DNA of 15,304 nucleotides from Enterocloster asparagiformis (GTDB lineage Bacteria; Bacillota; Clostridia; Lachnospirales; Lachnospiraceae): NCBI GenBank assembly GCA_018380885.1, contig JAGZSY010000062.1, positions 1-15,304 of the forward strand, given 5' to 3'. The position numbers were made by a program, and so were the translations under genes. Under the pieces are notes generated by a model that made no database searches, was not told the DNA's origin, and saw only the letters and a list, made by a program, of their open reading frames with translations. This document shows, piece by piece, positions 7,397 through 14,112 of this stretch. The first letter of the stretch is position 1; every line of letters begins with the position of its first letter.

Positions 7397-8161
7397 ATGA
7401 AAGATCAAAAAGTTAAAGATATGCGGGATTATATTTTGCAGCATCATTCTGTGTCACTAAAGGAACTTTGCGATGTATTTAGTCTTTCTATGAATACGGT
7501 GAGAAGATACATAAACGAGATCACGGTGGATTCTAATATCAAAAAAGTATACGGCGGAGTCCGGGTTCAGTCTCCGGTCTCCAGTCTGTCCACCTTCACG
7601 GAACGCAATCAGACGCAAAGCCGCGCAAAACAACTGATCTCCAAGAAAGCAGCGGAATTTATAAAAGAGAACGACATTATTTATATTGATTCCGGCACTA
7701 CAACTATGCATATGTTGGATTTTATTCCGGATCAGCTTCCCGTTACAGTGATCACCAACAGCTGCCACATTATCAACGCGGCTATCGATCGGCCGGAGAT
7801 AACGCTCATCAGCCTGCCGGGAATTTTGGATCGGAGAACGCTCTCTTTTAATGGCGAAAATTTCAAATATCTGGATGCGCTGAATATTCACAAGGCGTTT
7901 ATGGCCTGCACGGGTTTAAATGTTCACGATGGCGCCACCAACTCCTTTTCAGCGGAGTTTACCAACAAAAAAATCGCTGTGCGCAAAGCAGATCAGATTT
8001 ACCTTTTGGTTGACAGTACCAAATTCGGCGCCTCCACGCTCATGACCTACTGCCCCTTATCCGATATCGATTACGTCATCACGGAAAAAATGCCCGATCA
8101 GGCATTTAGAGAGGCAATTGAAGGATATGGCAATTCGCTTGTACTATGTGATAATAATTGA
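7397..8161 (+). CDS. DeoR-family transcriptional regulator (possible IolR-type)
   Basis: This is a DNA-binding repressor of the DeoR family, 254 residues, the normal length. The N-terminal helix-turn-helix spans about residues 18-42 (SVSLKELCDVFSLSMNTVRRYINEI), followed by the family's VYGGVRV turn. The C-terminal sugar-phosphate-sensing domain has the ligand-binding signature IYIDSGTTT (95-103), a PGILDRRTLSF segment, KAFMACTGL (166-174) and LLVDSTKFG (203-211), matching the DeoR sensor fold. It is divergent from the iol operon, from which it is separated by a repeat-rich control region. Regulators of this family respond to phosphorylated pathway intermediates; in Bacillus IolR the inducer is the IolC product. 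The same logic is plausible here, but the gene symbol is withheld because a second DeoR gene follows directly and either could be the operon regulator. Confidence 0.9.
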   Translation: MKDQKVKDMRDYILQHHSVSLKELCDVFSLSMNTVRRYINEITVDSNIKKVYGGVRVQSPVSSLSTFTERNQTQSRAKQLISKKAAEFIKENDIIYIDSGTTTMHMLDFIPDQLPVTVITNSCHIINAAIDRPEITLISLPGILDRRTLSFNGENFKYLDALNIHKAFMACTGLNVHDGATNSFSAEFTNKKIAVRKADQIYLLVDSTKFGASTLMTYCPLSDIDYVITEKMPDQAFREAIEGYGNSLVLCDNN

Positions 8162-8213
8162 CCCCTTGGATCAGAAGCCGTCAATCAATGACGTCTGAGG
8201 AAATGGATAGAAT

Positions 8214-9002
8214 ATGGAAAAAGACAGGCTGATTAAGCTAGAAGAATATATCAAATCCCAGCAGAGGGTGTCTCTGGAAACGCTCTGTTCACAATTCGGG
8301 ATTAGCATGAGTACGCTGCGCCGTGATATAAAAGTCCTATTGGAACGCGGATCTGTCCAAAAATCTTACGGATCGGTATTTTACAACTATTCCAATGCGA
8401 AAATGATCCCGTTTCACATCCGCAATACGATCAATGTGCCTCAAAAGGAGGCTGCCTGCGCAGCAGCAGCTCAACTCATCACGGATAACGATACCATTTA
8501 TATCGACAGCGGTTCTACCACCGGGTATCTGATTGATTACATAAAAGACCGCAAAAACCTTACGATTGTGACAAGCAATCTGGATGTTATTCTGCGCACT
8601 GTTTCTATGGAAAATATACACTTGATGGTTCTGCCCGGAGAGCTGAACCGCAAAAATAATTCAATTTCACCATTGGCGGGCATAGACACACTCCAAAGCC
8701 TGAATTTTTCCAAAGCCTTTATGGCTGTTTCCGGCGTCACTCTAACAGACGGCTTTTCGCATAGTTATATAACAGAGCGCTCATTAAAGCAGGCTGTTCT
8801 TGAGAAGGCGGGAAAAAGCTATTTCATTATGGACAGCAGCAAATTCGGCACTAAAGCGCTGCTGAGCCTATGCCCCCTCGACTCAGCCGCCGGTATCTGT
8901 ACGGATCAATTACCCCCCGGCGAGTACACGGAATATTGCATGGAACACAATATCCGTCTCATTCTTCCGCCATCGCCCGGCGATTCCAAAACTCAAAGTT
9001 GA
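8214..9002 (+). CDS. DeoR-family transcriptional regulator, second tandem copy
   Basis: This second DeoR-type regulator has 262 residues and lies 52 bases after the first, probably on the same transcript. The helix-turn-helix is at about residues 18-42 (RVSLETLCSQFGISMSTLRRDIKVL), with the classic TLRRD recognition-helix sequence, unlike TVRRY in its neighbour. The sensor domain shows IYIDSGSTT (95-103), PGELNRKNNS, KAFMAVSGV (167-175) and IMDSSKFG (205-212). Motif positions align almost residue for residue with the upstream protein, so they are likely paralogues that have diverged considerably. The different recognition helices suggest different operators. A TGAGGA ribosome binding site lies 12 bases upstream. 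The gene ends about 120 bases before a hairpin terminator. Confidence 0.9.
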   Translation: MEKDRLIKLEEYIKSQQRVSLETLCSQFGISMSTLRRDIKVLLERGSVQKSYGSVFYNYSNAKMIPFHIRNTINVPQKEAACAAAAQLITDNDTIYIDSGSTTGYLIDYIKDRKNLTIVTSNLDVILRTVSMENIHLMVLPGELNRKNNSISPLAGIDTLQSLNFSKAFMAVSGVTLTDGFSHSYITERSLKQAVLEKAGKSYFIMDSSKFGTKALLSLCPLDSAAGICTDQLPPGEYTEYCMEHNIRLILPPSPGDSKTQS

Positions 9003-9114
9003 ACGTTTATCGCAGCCTCATGGATATCTGGCCTATGGGGCTGCATTTTTTGAACCGGCCCTTTTAACGCATACAGACATAAGCCTGCATATAGACCACG
9101 CTGTGTTCAGTCTA

Positions 9115-9162
9115 TTAAAAAACAGGTTCCTGAGAACCTGTAAAAAAGCTTTCTTTTTTCTG
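9115..9162. terminator. bidirectional intrinsic terminator between convergent units
   Basis: ACAGGTTC (9122-9129) pairs perfectly with GAACCTGT (9134-9141) around a 4-base loop. On the minus strand the stem is followed directly by TTTTTTAA, a good terminator for the oxidoreductase/TIM-barrel operon. On the plus strand a TTTCTTTTTT tract lies 8-9 bases after the stem, so it may also end the DeoR transcript. The rest of the 9003-9197 gap shows no gene. Confidence 0.8.
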
Positions 9163-9197
9163 TTATTCCTTCCCCTCTAAAACTTCATCCACGCACG

Positions 9198-10049
9198 CTA
9201 CACCCCATCGTACATTCTCTGCAAATACTCCACATCCCCCCGGTACTTGTCGCGGCTGGAGTTTTCCAGCAGCATGGCCACGTGGGGCTTTCTCTCTTTT
9301 ACCAGCTTTAACAGCGGTTCAAAGCAGAAGTCGCCCTGGCCCACATGGCGGAACTGCTGCACACCGTTCTCGTACACAAAGTCCTTCATGTGAAGCGCGC
9401 CGATGCGGTCGCCGTAGTAGGCAAAGGCCTTCTCCACCGCCTGCCGCTGGGATTCGGGCTTCACATCCTCCGGGCCGATCAGGTTCACCGCGTCCAGGAT
9501 CACCTCCACGTTGGGGGAGCCGATGTCCTCCAGGAAGCGCTTCATCCGGGCCGGGCTGTACAGCGTGTGGTCGAACACGCCCTCCACGCCCACGATCACG
9601 CCCAGCTTCTCCGCGGCCGCCACAATCTCCCGCATGCTCTTTAGCAGCAGCTGGTAGGCGTCCTCCGTGAACGTCTCCGCCGTCACCTTCATATCCGGGT
9701 CCAAACGACCGGTCTCCGTACCCACCATGTCCGCGCCGATCACCCGGGCGTATTTCAGGTGCTCGATAAACCGGGCCACCTCCGCCTGGCGCCTGGACTC
9801 AATGGGGTTCACCGGGTTGATGTAACAGCCCAGCACCGCCACATGGACGCCGTTCTCCTCCAGCAGGGTGCGGATATACCGGGCGAAACCGGCGCTGTAA
9901 TGCCCCGGTTCAAAGCTGTAATTGGATATGGATTTTGACATCGCCAGCTGAATCTGGCTGACGCCGGCCGCCTTTACCTCCTTGAACAGCCCCTCCAGCT
10001 CCATTTTCGGACATATGTCGTGACAGCGCATACCTGCATTAATCTTCAT
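9198..10049 (-). CDS. sugar phosphate isomerase/epimerase-like TIM-barrel protein
   Basis: This is a protein of the xylose-isomerase-like TIM-barrel superfamily (sugar phosphate isomerases, epimerases and endonuclease IV relatives), 283 residues. Four candidate metal ligands sit at the ends of barrel strands as in the family: Glu156 (GVEGVFDH), Asp186 (VILDAVNL), His220 (ALHMKDF) and Glu262 (MLLENSS). The VGTETGR segment (109-115) and HVGQGDF (235-241) also match the fold. The reaction and substrate cannot be read from sequence. An ATG 51 codons further upstream would run deep into the preceding gene; the ATG at 10049 has AGGAG 10 bases upstream and matches the family N-terminus (MKINAGMRCHD). 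It overlaps the oxidoreductase stop by 11 bases, so translation is probably coupled and the two may act on one pathway. A terminator follows. Confidence 0.85.
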   Translation of the reverse strand: MKINAGMRCHDICPKMELEGLFKEVKAAGVSQIQLAMSKSISNYSFEPGHYSAGFARYIRTLLEENGVHVAVLGCYINPVNPIESRRQAEVARFIEHLKYARVIGADMVGTETGRLDPDMKVTAETFTEDAYQLLLKSMREIVAAAEKLGVIVGVEGVFDHTLYSPARMKRFLEDIGSPNVEVILDAVNLIGPEDVKPESQRQAVEKAFAYYGDRIGALHMKDFVYENGVQQFRHVGQGDFCFEPLLKLVKERKPHVAMLLENSSRDKYRGDVEYLQRMYDGV

Positions 10050-11283
10050 CTGTGTCGCACTCCTTATCTTTATTCTGCATATAGCGGTCCATGGCTTCCG
10101 CCACCACCTTGGAATAGGCCACCGCCTCCACCACCGTCTTGGCGCCCAGCACCACGTCGCCGGAGGCAAAGATCCCTTCCACCGTGGTCTCCCCGCTCTC
10201 ATCCGTCTCCAGCAGGCCGTTTTGAGTGGCTTTCAGGCCCTCGGTTGTGTTCACCAGCTTGCTCTTTGGCCCCTGGCTGATGGAGATGATCACCGAATCC
10301 GCGCACACCTGCTGGGTTTCCTCAGCGTAACCGGTGATATTCCCCTCCTCGTCGTAGCGGATATCCCGGAATACAGGACCGTCGTCGTTGATCTCAACGA
10401 TATTTTTGCCAAATTCAAATTTCGCCCCGTCCAGCATCGCGTACTGGGTCTCGTGCAGGCTGGCGTCGGAGCGGGTGCCCCTGGCGTAGAGGGTCACGTC
10501 CCTGGAGCCGTGGCGGATCACCGTCCTGGCCACGTCCATGGCCGAGTTGCCCACGCCGATCACCGCCACCTTATCGCCCAGCTCATAGGCGTCCGGGTTG
10601 GCCAGGTAATCGATGGCAAAGTGGACATTGCCCAGGGACTCTCCCTTGATACCCAGCTTCTTGGGACGCCACACGCCGGTGCCGATGAAAATGCTCTGGT
10701 AGCCGTCCCGGAATAAATCCTTGATCTCCAGGGCTCCGCCGATGGTGGTGTTGGGGCGGATCTTGATGCCGATGGAGCGCAGCTTTTTCTTGTAGCGCTC
10801 CAGGATGGACTTGGGCAGGCGGAACTCCGGGATTCCGTACTGCAGCACGCCGCCGATCTTGTCCCGGGAGTCAAAGATCGTCACGCTGTAGCCCTTCTTG
10901 GTCAGCAGGATCGCGATGGTGATGCCCGCCGGGCCCGCCCCGATCACCGCCACCTTCTTGCCGTTTTTCGGGGCGCAGCGGATTCCAATGCGCTCGAAAC
11001 AGGTGTCGGATATATAGTTCTCAATGCTGCTTACATGGATGGGCTGTCCCTTGCGCCCCAGCACGCAGTGGCCCTCACACTGGCGCTCGTGGTTGCAGAC
11101 CAGGGAACAGACCAGGGACATGGGATTGTTCTCAAAGGCAATCTCCCCAGCTTCCTCCAGGCGCCCCTCCCGCATCGCTTTTATAATCGCCGGTATGGGC
11201 GTGTGGATCGGACATCCCTGCTGACACATTGGCTTTTTACACTGGAGGCAGCGGTTTGCCTCGTCGATCACATGAACTGCCAT
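10039..11283 (-). CDS. NAD(P)-dependent Fe-S flavoprotein oxidoreductase (GltD/PreT-like)
   Basis: This 414-residue flavoprotein resembles the small subunit of glutamate synthase and PreT of dihydropyrimidine dehydrogenase: it would take electrons from NAD(P)H through FAD to Fe-S clusters and a partner. Two four-cysteine sets are near the N-terminus (Cys12, 15, 20, 24 and Cys59, 63, 69, 73). The FAD site is VAVIGAGPAG (111-120), with IGGVLQYGIPEFRLPK following (143-158). The NAD(P) site is VAVIGVGNSAMD (239-250), and the C-terminal FAD contact is GIFASGDVVLGAKTVVEA (370-387). The ATG at 11283 has a strong AGAGGAGG site; a longer frame lacks support. Neither a glutamate synthase large subunit nor a PreA or NfnA partner is adjacent. 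Its stop overlaps the start of the TIM-barrel gene. The electron acceptor is unknown. PreT-like function is possible, since the length fits PreT (about 410) better than GltD (about 470). Confidence 0.88.
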   Translation of the reverse strand: MAVHVIDEANRCLQCKKPMCQQGCPIHTPIPAIIKAMREGRLEEAGEIAFENNPMSLVCSLVCNHERQCEGHCVLGRKGQPIHVSSIENYISDTCFERIGIRCAPKNGKKVAVIGAGPAGITIAILLTKKGYSVTIFDSRDKIGGVLQYGIPEFRLPKSILERYKKKLRSIGIKIRPNTTIGGALEIKDLFRDGYQSIFIGTGVWRPKKLGIKGESLGNVHFAIDYLANPDAYELGDKVAVIGVGNSAMDVARTVIRHGSRDVTLYARGTRSDASLHETQYAMLDGAKFEFGKNIVEINDDGPVFRDIRYDEEGNITGYAEETQQVCADSVIISISQGPKSKLVNTTEGLKATQNGLLETDESGETTVEGIFASGDVVLGAKTVVEAVAYSKVVAEAMDRYMQNKDKECDTDED

Positions 11284-11335
11284 GTTCGCGTTTCCTCCTC
11301 TATGAGCTTGCTGATTTCTATTTTCGTTCAGTCGC

Positions 11336-11364
11336 ATCATAGCACGCAGACAGGGGCCCTGCAA
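11336..11364 (-). promoter_or_regulatory. candidate promoter of the oxidoreductase/TIM-barrel operon
   Basis: On the minus strand TTGCAG (11359-11364) is followed after 17 bases by TATGAT (11336-11341), about 50 bases upstream of the oxidoreductase ATG. The -35 lies inside a hairpin (GGGGC/GCCCC with CTGC/GCAG, 11353-11377). That hairpin may also mark the end of the folT transcript, though no T-tract follows it on this strand. Confidence 0.55.
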
Positions 11365-11415
11365 CACGCAGAGCCCCATTTTCCTGCACTTTTTGAGGAA
11401 CAGCCCGTCAGCTTT

Positions 11416-12012
11416 TTAACGCTTTTTGCCGTAATCGGGGCATTTTCCCAGGGCCGGCTTTAGGCCAAAGGGCCGCAGCACCCCGGCTGTCTCCATAAAT
11501 TTGGCCAGATAAAAAAATAACAGCGAGTTGATGGGCCAGGTGATCAGATTCTGTGTCACCTTCCCCGGCACCAGCACCCAGAAGCCCTTGCCCAGCAGGA
11601 TCGACAGGCAATAGGTGTTGAGGATCACATTGCAGAACAGCGCCACAGTAAACTGGGCTGCGAATACCCGCCACAGCCGCAGGGGCTTGCCGTAAAAGAA
11701 ACAGCCGTAGATCACTCCTGCCAGGATGGTCACCATAGTCAGGCCCGGAAAGAACGCCTGTCCCGTGGGCTTAGCCAGATACTTCAGGATGTCCATGGAG
11801 CCGTTGAACAGGCCGCCCACCGCGGGGCCGAACATCCAGGCCACGAACTTGTTGGGGATGCCGGAAAATCCCACCCGCACCGAGGGGGTGATCTGGACGG
11901 ACAGCATGCCCAGGACAAGGGACATGGCCCCCATCATGGCACAGACCGTGACAGTCTTTACCTGCCTGAATTCCTGCAAGGACCGGGTGAACAAAGTTGC
12001 TAATTTCTTCAT
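11416..12012 (-). CDS. folT: folate-family ECF transporter S component (FolT-like)
   Basis: This is a membrane substrate-binding subunit of an energy-coupling-factor vitamin importer, predicted to bind folate and to use the shared EcfAA'T module encoded elsewhere. It has 198 residues with about six hydrophobic segments (about 20-40, 53-70, 86-106, 112-130, 131-148 and 155-172). Family-typical stretches are GIPNKFVAWMFGPAVGGLFNG (51-71), KYLAKPTGQAFFPGLTMV (77-94) and the C-terminal LNTYCLSILLGKGFWVLVPGKV (131-152) followed by NLITWPINSLLFFYL, as in folate-type S components. The start at 12012 has a perfect AAAGGAGG site 8 bases upstream; a longer frame reaching 12066 would remove it. A tetrahydrofolate riboswitch directly upstream independently supports folate as substrate. 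The C-terminal tail (KPALGKCPDYGKKR) is hydrophilic. Confidence 0.9.
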   Translation of the reverse strand: MKKLATLFTRSLQEFRQVKTVTVCAMMGAMSLVLGMLSVQITPSVRVGFSGIPNKFVAWMFGPAVGGLFNGSMDILKYLAKPTGQAFFPGLTMVTILAGVIYGCFFYGKPLRLWRVFAAQFTVALFCNVILNTYCLSILLGKGFWVLVPGKVTQNLITWPINSLLFFYLAKFMETAGVLRPFGLKPALGKCPDYGKKR

Positions 12013-12018
12013 AAAAAA

Positions 12019-12072
12019 ATTACCTCCTTTGCAGACCTCTCGTACTACAAACGGAGATAATGACACACTATC
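12019..12072 (-). promoter_or_regulatory. candidate Shine-Dalgarno-masking switch in the folT leader
   Basis: ATTATCTCC (12053-12061 on the minus strand) can pair over 9 bases, one of them a wobble, with GGAGGTAAT (12019-12027), which contains the folT ribosome binding site. The same ATTATC can instead pair with GATAGTG (12066-12072) in a tight 7-bp hairpin with a TGT loop, freeing the site. These mutually exclusive stems lie right behind the riboswitch and suggest translational control; pairing was drawn by hand, not folded by program. Confidence 0.5.
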
Positions 12073-12077
12073 CCTGT

Positions 12078-12179
12078 TGCAGCGGGATGCGGCCTACGCA
12101 CCGCAAGGGTTTTCCCCTTTTCGTCCAGCTGACAACTCCCTGTTCAGCCGGCACTTAACGCGCATAAACCTACTCTGCA
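12078..12179 (-). ncRNA. tetrahydrofolate (THF) riboswitch aptamer
   Basis: This regulatory RNA in the folT leader binds reduced folates; in known cases binding lowers expression of folate uptake or synthesis genes. The conserved THF-riboswitch core GCGTTAAGTG is present, as is AGAGTAGG near the 5' end. All expected helices can be drawn: P1 TGCAG/CTGCA at the ends; P2 GGTTTATGC with GCGTAGGCC (with wobbles); P3 CCGGCTGA with TCAGCTGG; and P4 AAGGG/CCCTT. The P3 loop GGGA can pair with TCCC of GCATCCCGC, matching the family's long-range pseudoknot. The 3' end is followed by a possible ribosome-binding-site-masking hairpin rather than a clear terminator. Position before a FolT-like gene fits exactly. 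Confidence 0.93.
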
Positions 12180-12203
12180 TTTCCATATTTAATTTTGGCG
12201 GGG

Positions 12204-12223
12204 GCGGACCGGGAGGGGTCCGC
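12204..12223 (-). repeat. GC-rich hairpin between the MBL gene and the THF riboswitch
   Basis: GCGGACC (12204-12210) pairs with GGTCCGC (12217-12223), and the flanking GGCG (12197-12200) and CGCC (12228-12231) could extend it. No T-tract follows on the minus strand, so it is at best a weak terminator for the phosphatase/hydrolase operon, or an upstream leader element of folT. Confidence 0.4.
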
Positions 12224-12240
12224 TGCTCGCCTTGACTATT

Positions 12241-12268
12241 ACTATACACGATATTGGGAAATATGCAA
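12241..12268 (-). promoter_or_regulatory. candidate promoter for the riboswitch/folT transcript
   Basis: On the minus strand TTGCAT (12263-12268) is followed after 16 bases by TATAGT (12241-12246). Transcription from here would include the GC-rich hairpin, the riboswitch and a leader of about 220 bases. Nothing better was found between this point and the aptamer; the match is moderate. Confidence 0.4.
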
Positions 12269-12285
12269 GCAAAATTTTGCCGCCC

Positions 12286-13311
12286 CTACGGTGCCTCCCA
12301 GTAGATCGTCCCATCCCGCATGGTCCGCAGGGCGAAATCCTCCTCATACAGATATTCCAGACAGGAGAAGGTCTTGGTGATCACCATTTTCAGCTTGATA
12401 AACTGGGACTGGTCGGCGGGCACCCGCTCCATGCCGTAGGCCAGCCTCGCCACCTCCTGGGTGGTCATGGCCCTGCGGCCGTGGACCAGGATGCTGCGGA
12501 TCATATCCGCCTTGTCCAGGTAGGAGAACACGATCCGGTTCACCGTCCCGGCCACGTCCGTCACCGGGCCGTTGTGGGCAGGCAGCACCAGGCAGTCCGC
12601 GTAGTGGTGCTTGATATACTCCAGGGACTTAAAATATCTGGATAACAGCCCTTCATCGGGGTAGCTGGTCCCCACGATGGGCACGATCCCGTTGATCACC
12701 TGGTCCGCAATGAAGAGCACCTTTTTCTCCTCGTCGAACAGCCCCAGCTGGCCGTAGGTGTGTCCGGACAGCTCCACCGCCTTAAACCGGTAGTCCCCGT
12801 AGCAGAACTCATCCCCGGCCGCCGCGGGCGTGTAGTAGAAGCCCGGGATATCAAACTCCCATCCCTTTTCCCCCTCCACCCGGCGGTTGATCTCCATGAA
12901 CATCTCCCAGACCTCGGGCGTGTCCTCCGGGGTAATGCCCGTGCTGCGCAGCACCTGGGGCTGGTCCTCTGCCGCCCCGTGGCTGTGGCTGTAGTACAAG
13001 CAGTCGTAGCAGTGACGGTCCTCCAGACGGTTCATGAACAGCCTGGCGCCCCGCTGCGCGTAGACGCTGGCCAGGCCGCAGTGATCGTGGTGCTTATGGG
13101 TCAGAAAGATATCCAGCTTGTCGTAGCTTATACCCAGCTCCTCCAGGACCCCCTCCATCACGTGCAGGCAGTCCCGGTTGCGGAAGCCCGCGTCCACCAT
13201 CAGGCTCCGGCCGCCTTCCTTTCCCCGGATAATAAATATCTTTATCTCGCTTATGCTCATCTGCCCGCTGTGCAGCTCCACCTCAAAAATTCCCGGTGCA
13301 CGTTCAATCAT
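12286..13311 (-). CDS. metallo-beta-lactamase-fold hydrolase
   Basis: This is a dinuclear-metal hydrolase of the metallo-beta-lactamase superfamily, 341 residues, soluble and cytoplasmic (no signal peptide). The full metal-ligand set is visible: THKHHDHCG (71-79) with His72, His74, Asp76 and His77; LSGHTYGQLGLF (181-192) with His184; the bridging Asp203 in IADQV; and His246 in LPAHNGPV. The C-terminal region (about 265-341, LAYGMERVPADQSQF and so on) looks like the winged-helix extension found in many members. The superfamily includes glyoxalase II, lactonases and ribonucleases; the substrate cannot be assigned. Its ATG overlaps the stop of the PAP2 phosphatase gene (ATGA), so the two are translationally coupled. 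The ATG at 13311 is chosen over a longer frame that would run through the phosphatase gene, and it has an AGAGGTGAGA site. Confidence 0.88.
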   Translation of the reverse strand: MIERAPGIFEVELHSGQMSISEIKIFIIRGKEGGRSLMVDAGFRNRDCLHVMEGVLEELGISYDKLDIFLTHKHHDHCGLASVYAQRGARLFMNRLEDRHCYDCLYYSHSHGAAEDQPQVLRSTGITPEDTPEVWEMFMEINRRVEGEKGWEFDIPGFYYTPAAAGDEFCYGDYRFKAVELSGHTYGQLGLFDEEKKVLFIADQVINGIVPIVGTSYPDEGLLSRYFKSLEYIKHHYADCLVLPAHNGPVTDVAGTVNRIVFSYLDKADMIRSILVHGRRAMTTQEVARLAYGMERVPADQSQFIKLKMVITKTFSCLEYLYEEDFALRTMRDGTIYWEAP

Positions 13312-13847
13312 TCTCTCACCTCTTCCTGATTTTCCCCTCTGCGCTGCGCCCGCCCTTCCACCAGCCGGTGGACACCCAGGGCGATCACTGTTCCCAGCGC
13401 CGCGCCGGCCAGCACGTCTGTGGGGAAATGTACGAACAGATACATCCGCGAGAGCGCGATCAGCACCGCCAGCGCCAGGGCCCACAGCCCCCAGTCCCTG
13501 CGGTACAGGAAAATACTCACCGCTCCCTCAAAGCTGGCCAGCGTATGCCCGGAGGGAAACGAAAAATCCCTGGGACTGCCGATCAAAAGCGGGACCGCCG
13601 GATCCAGCCAGCAGGGCCTCTGCCTGGCCACCAGGGGCTTTAAGATCATATTCCCCAGCACCAGCCCCACAAGCAGGGAGAGCGCCACGGCCAGGCCGAT
13701 CTTTCTGGTCCGCTTACCGCACAGCAGCAGGGCGGCCAGCAGAATCCAAAACCACCCGCTCTCCCCCAGAAACGTAATTCCCTTCATGAGCTGGTCCAGA
13801 AACGGCGTATGCAATTTCTGGAGCATGTACAAAATTTCAAACTCCAT
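13308..13847 (-). CDS. PAP2-family membrane phosphatase
   Basis: This is an integral-membrane phosphatase of the PAP2 family, 179 residues. The three active-site motifs are present: KPLVARQRP (70-78), FPSGH (97-101) with catalytic His101, and SRMYLFVHFPTDVLAG (133-148) with His140 and Asp144. Five or so hydrophobic segments surround them (about 32-44, 49-68, 101-115, 118-132 and 143-160). Small bacterial members such as BcrC dephosphorylate undecaprenyl pyrophosphate to recycle the cell-wall lipid carrier, while others act on phosphatidic acid or phosphatidylglycerophosphate; which applies is open. It is first in a two-gene operon with the MBL hydrolase. The ribosome binding site (AGGAAGG) is rather far from the ATG at 13847, so the start is less certain than the identity. 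Confidence 0.9.
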   Translation of the reverse strand: MEFEILYMLQKLHTPFLDQLMKGITFLGESGWFWILLAALLLCGKRTRKIGLAVALSLLVGLVLGNMILKPLVARQRPCWLDPAVPLLIGSPRDFSFPSGHTLASFEGAVSIFLYRRDWGLWALALAVLIALSRMYLFVHFPTDVLAGAALGTVIALGVHRLVEGRAQRRGENQEEVRE

Positions 13848-13897
13848 CGCCTGATGTTCTCATCCTTCCTGTATATATCCTTCCCGTTATTTTTCCC

Positions 13898-13926
13898 ATT
13901 ATATACTACGGGCGTTTAAATTGCAA
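13898..13926 (-). promoter_or_regulatory. promoter of the PAP2 phosphatase/MBL hydrolase operon
   Basis: On the minus strand TTGCAA (13921-13926) is followed after 17 bases by a perfect TATAAT (13898-13903), about 50 bases upstream of the phosphatase ATG. Between this and the plus-strand promoter at 14031 lies a GC-rich stretch (13928-13970) with a GGGCCC inverted repeat and no visible gene. Confidence 0.75.
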
Positions 13927-14030
13927 GGCGGCAGCCCGCGCCGGGCCCTTCCGGGGCCCCTGAACGCGGTTTCCTCTCTCTCCAGCTTTGTTAATTTTTT
14001 ATCAATATTGGGCGATTTTTTACAAAAACC

Positions 14031-14058
14031 TTGCTTTTTTCTAAAATCATGGTAAAAT
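14031..14058 (+). promoter_or_regulatory. promoter of the EIIC-like gene
   Basis: TTGCTT (14031-14036) is followed after 16 bases by TAAAAT (14053-14058) with an extended -10 TGG (14050-14052). The leader is about 45 bases and ends in the AAAGGGAG ribosome binding site (14096-14103). Confidence 0.65.
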
Positions 14059-14112
14059 CCCTAACAATTACAAAAAATTTCAAGAAAATAAATCTAAAGG
14101 GAGCTTAACACC

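Noticed and set aside
10050..10202. Longer N-terminus for the TIM-barrel protein
   Set aside because: The extension lies fully inside the oxidoreductase gene, is Arg/Trp/Pro-rich and unlike the family; the internal ATG has a ribosome binding site and the expected N-terminal sequence.
11353..11377. Hairpin after folT as an intrinsic terminator
   Set aside because: The stem is good but no T-tract follows on the minus strand; it may still be a weak end or part of the next promoter region.
11284..11379. Longer start for the Fe-S flavoprotein
   Set aside because: The strong AGGAGG site sits right before the internal ATG, and the extension would cross the candidate promoter and hairpin.
13312..13485. 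58-residue N-terminal extension of the MBL hydrolase
   Set aside because: It is an out-of-frame reading of the PAP2 gene with low-complexity Arg/Gly/Ala content; the ATGA overlap gives a natural start.
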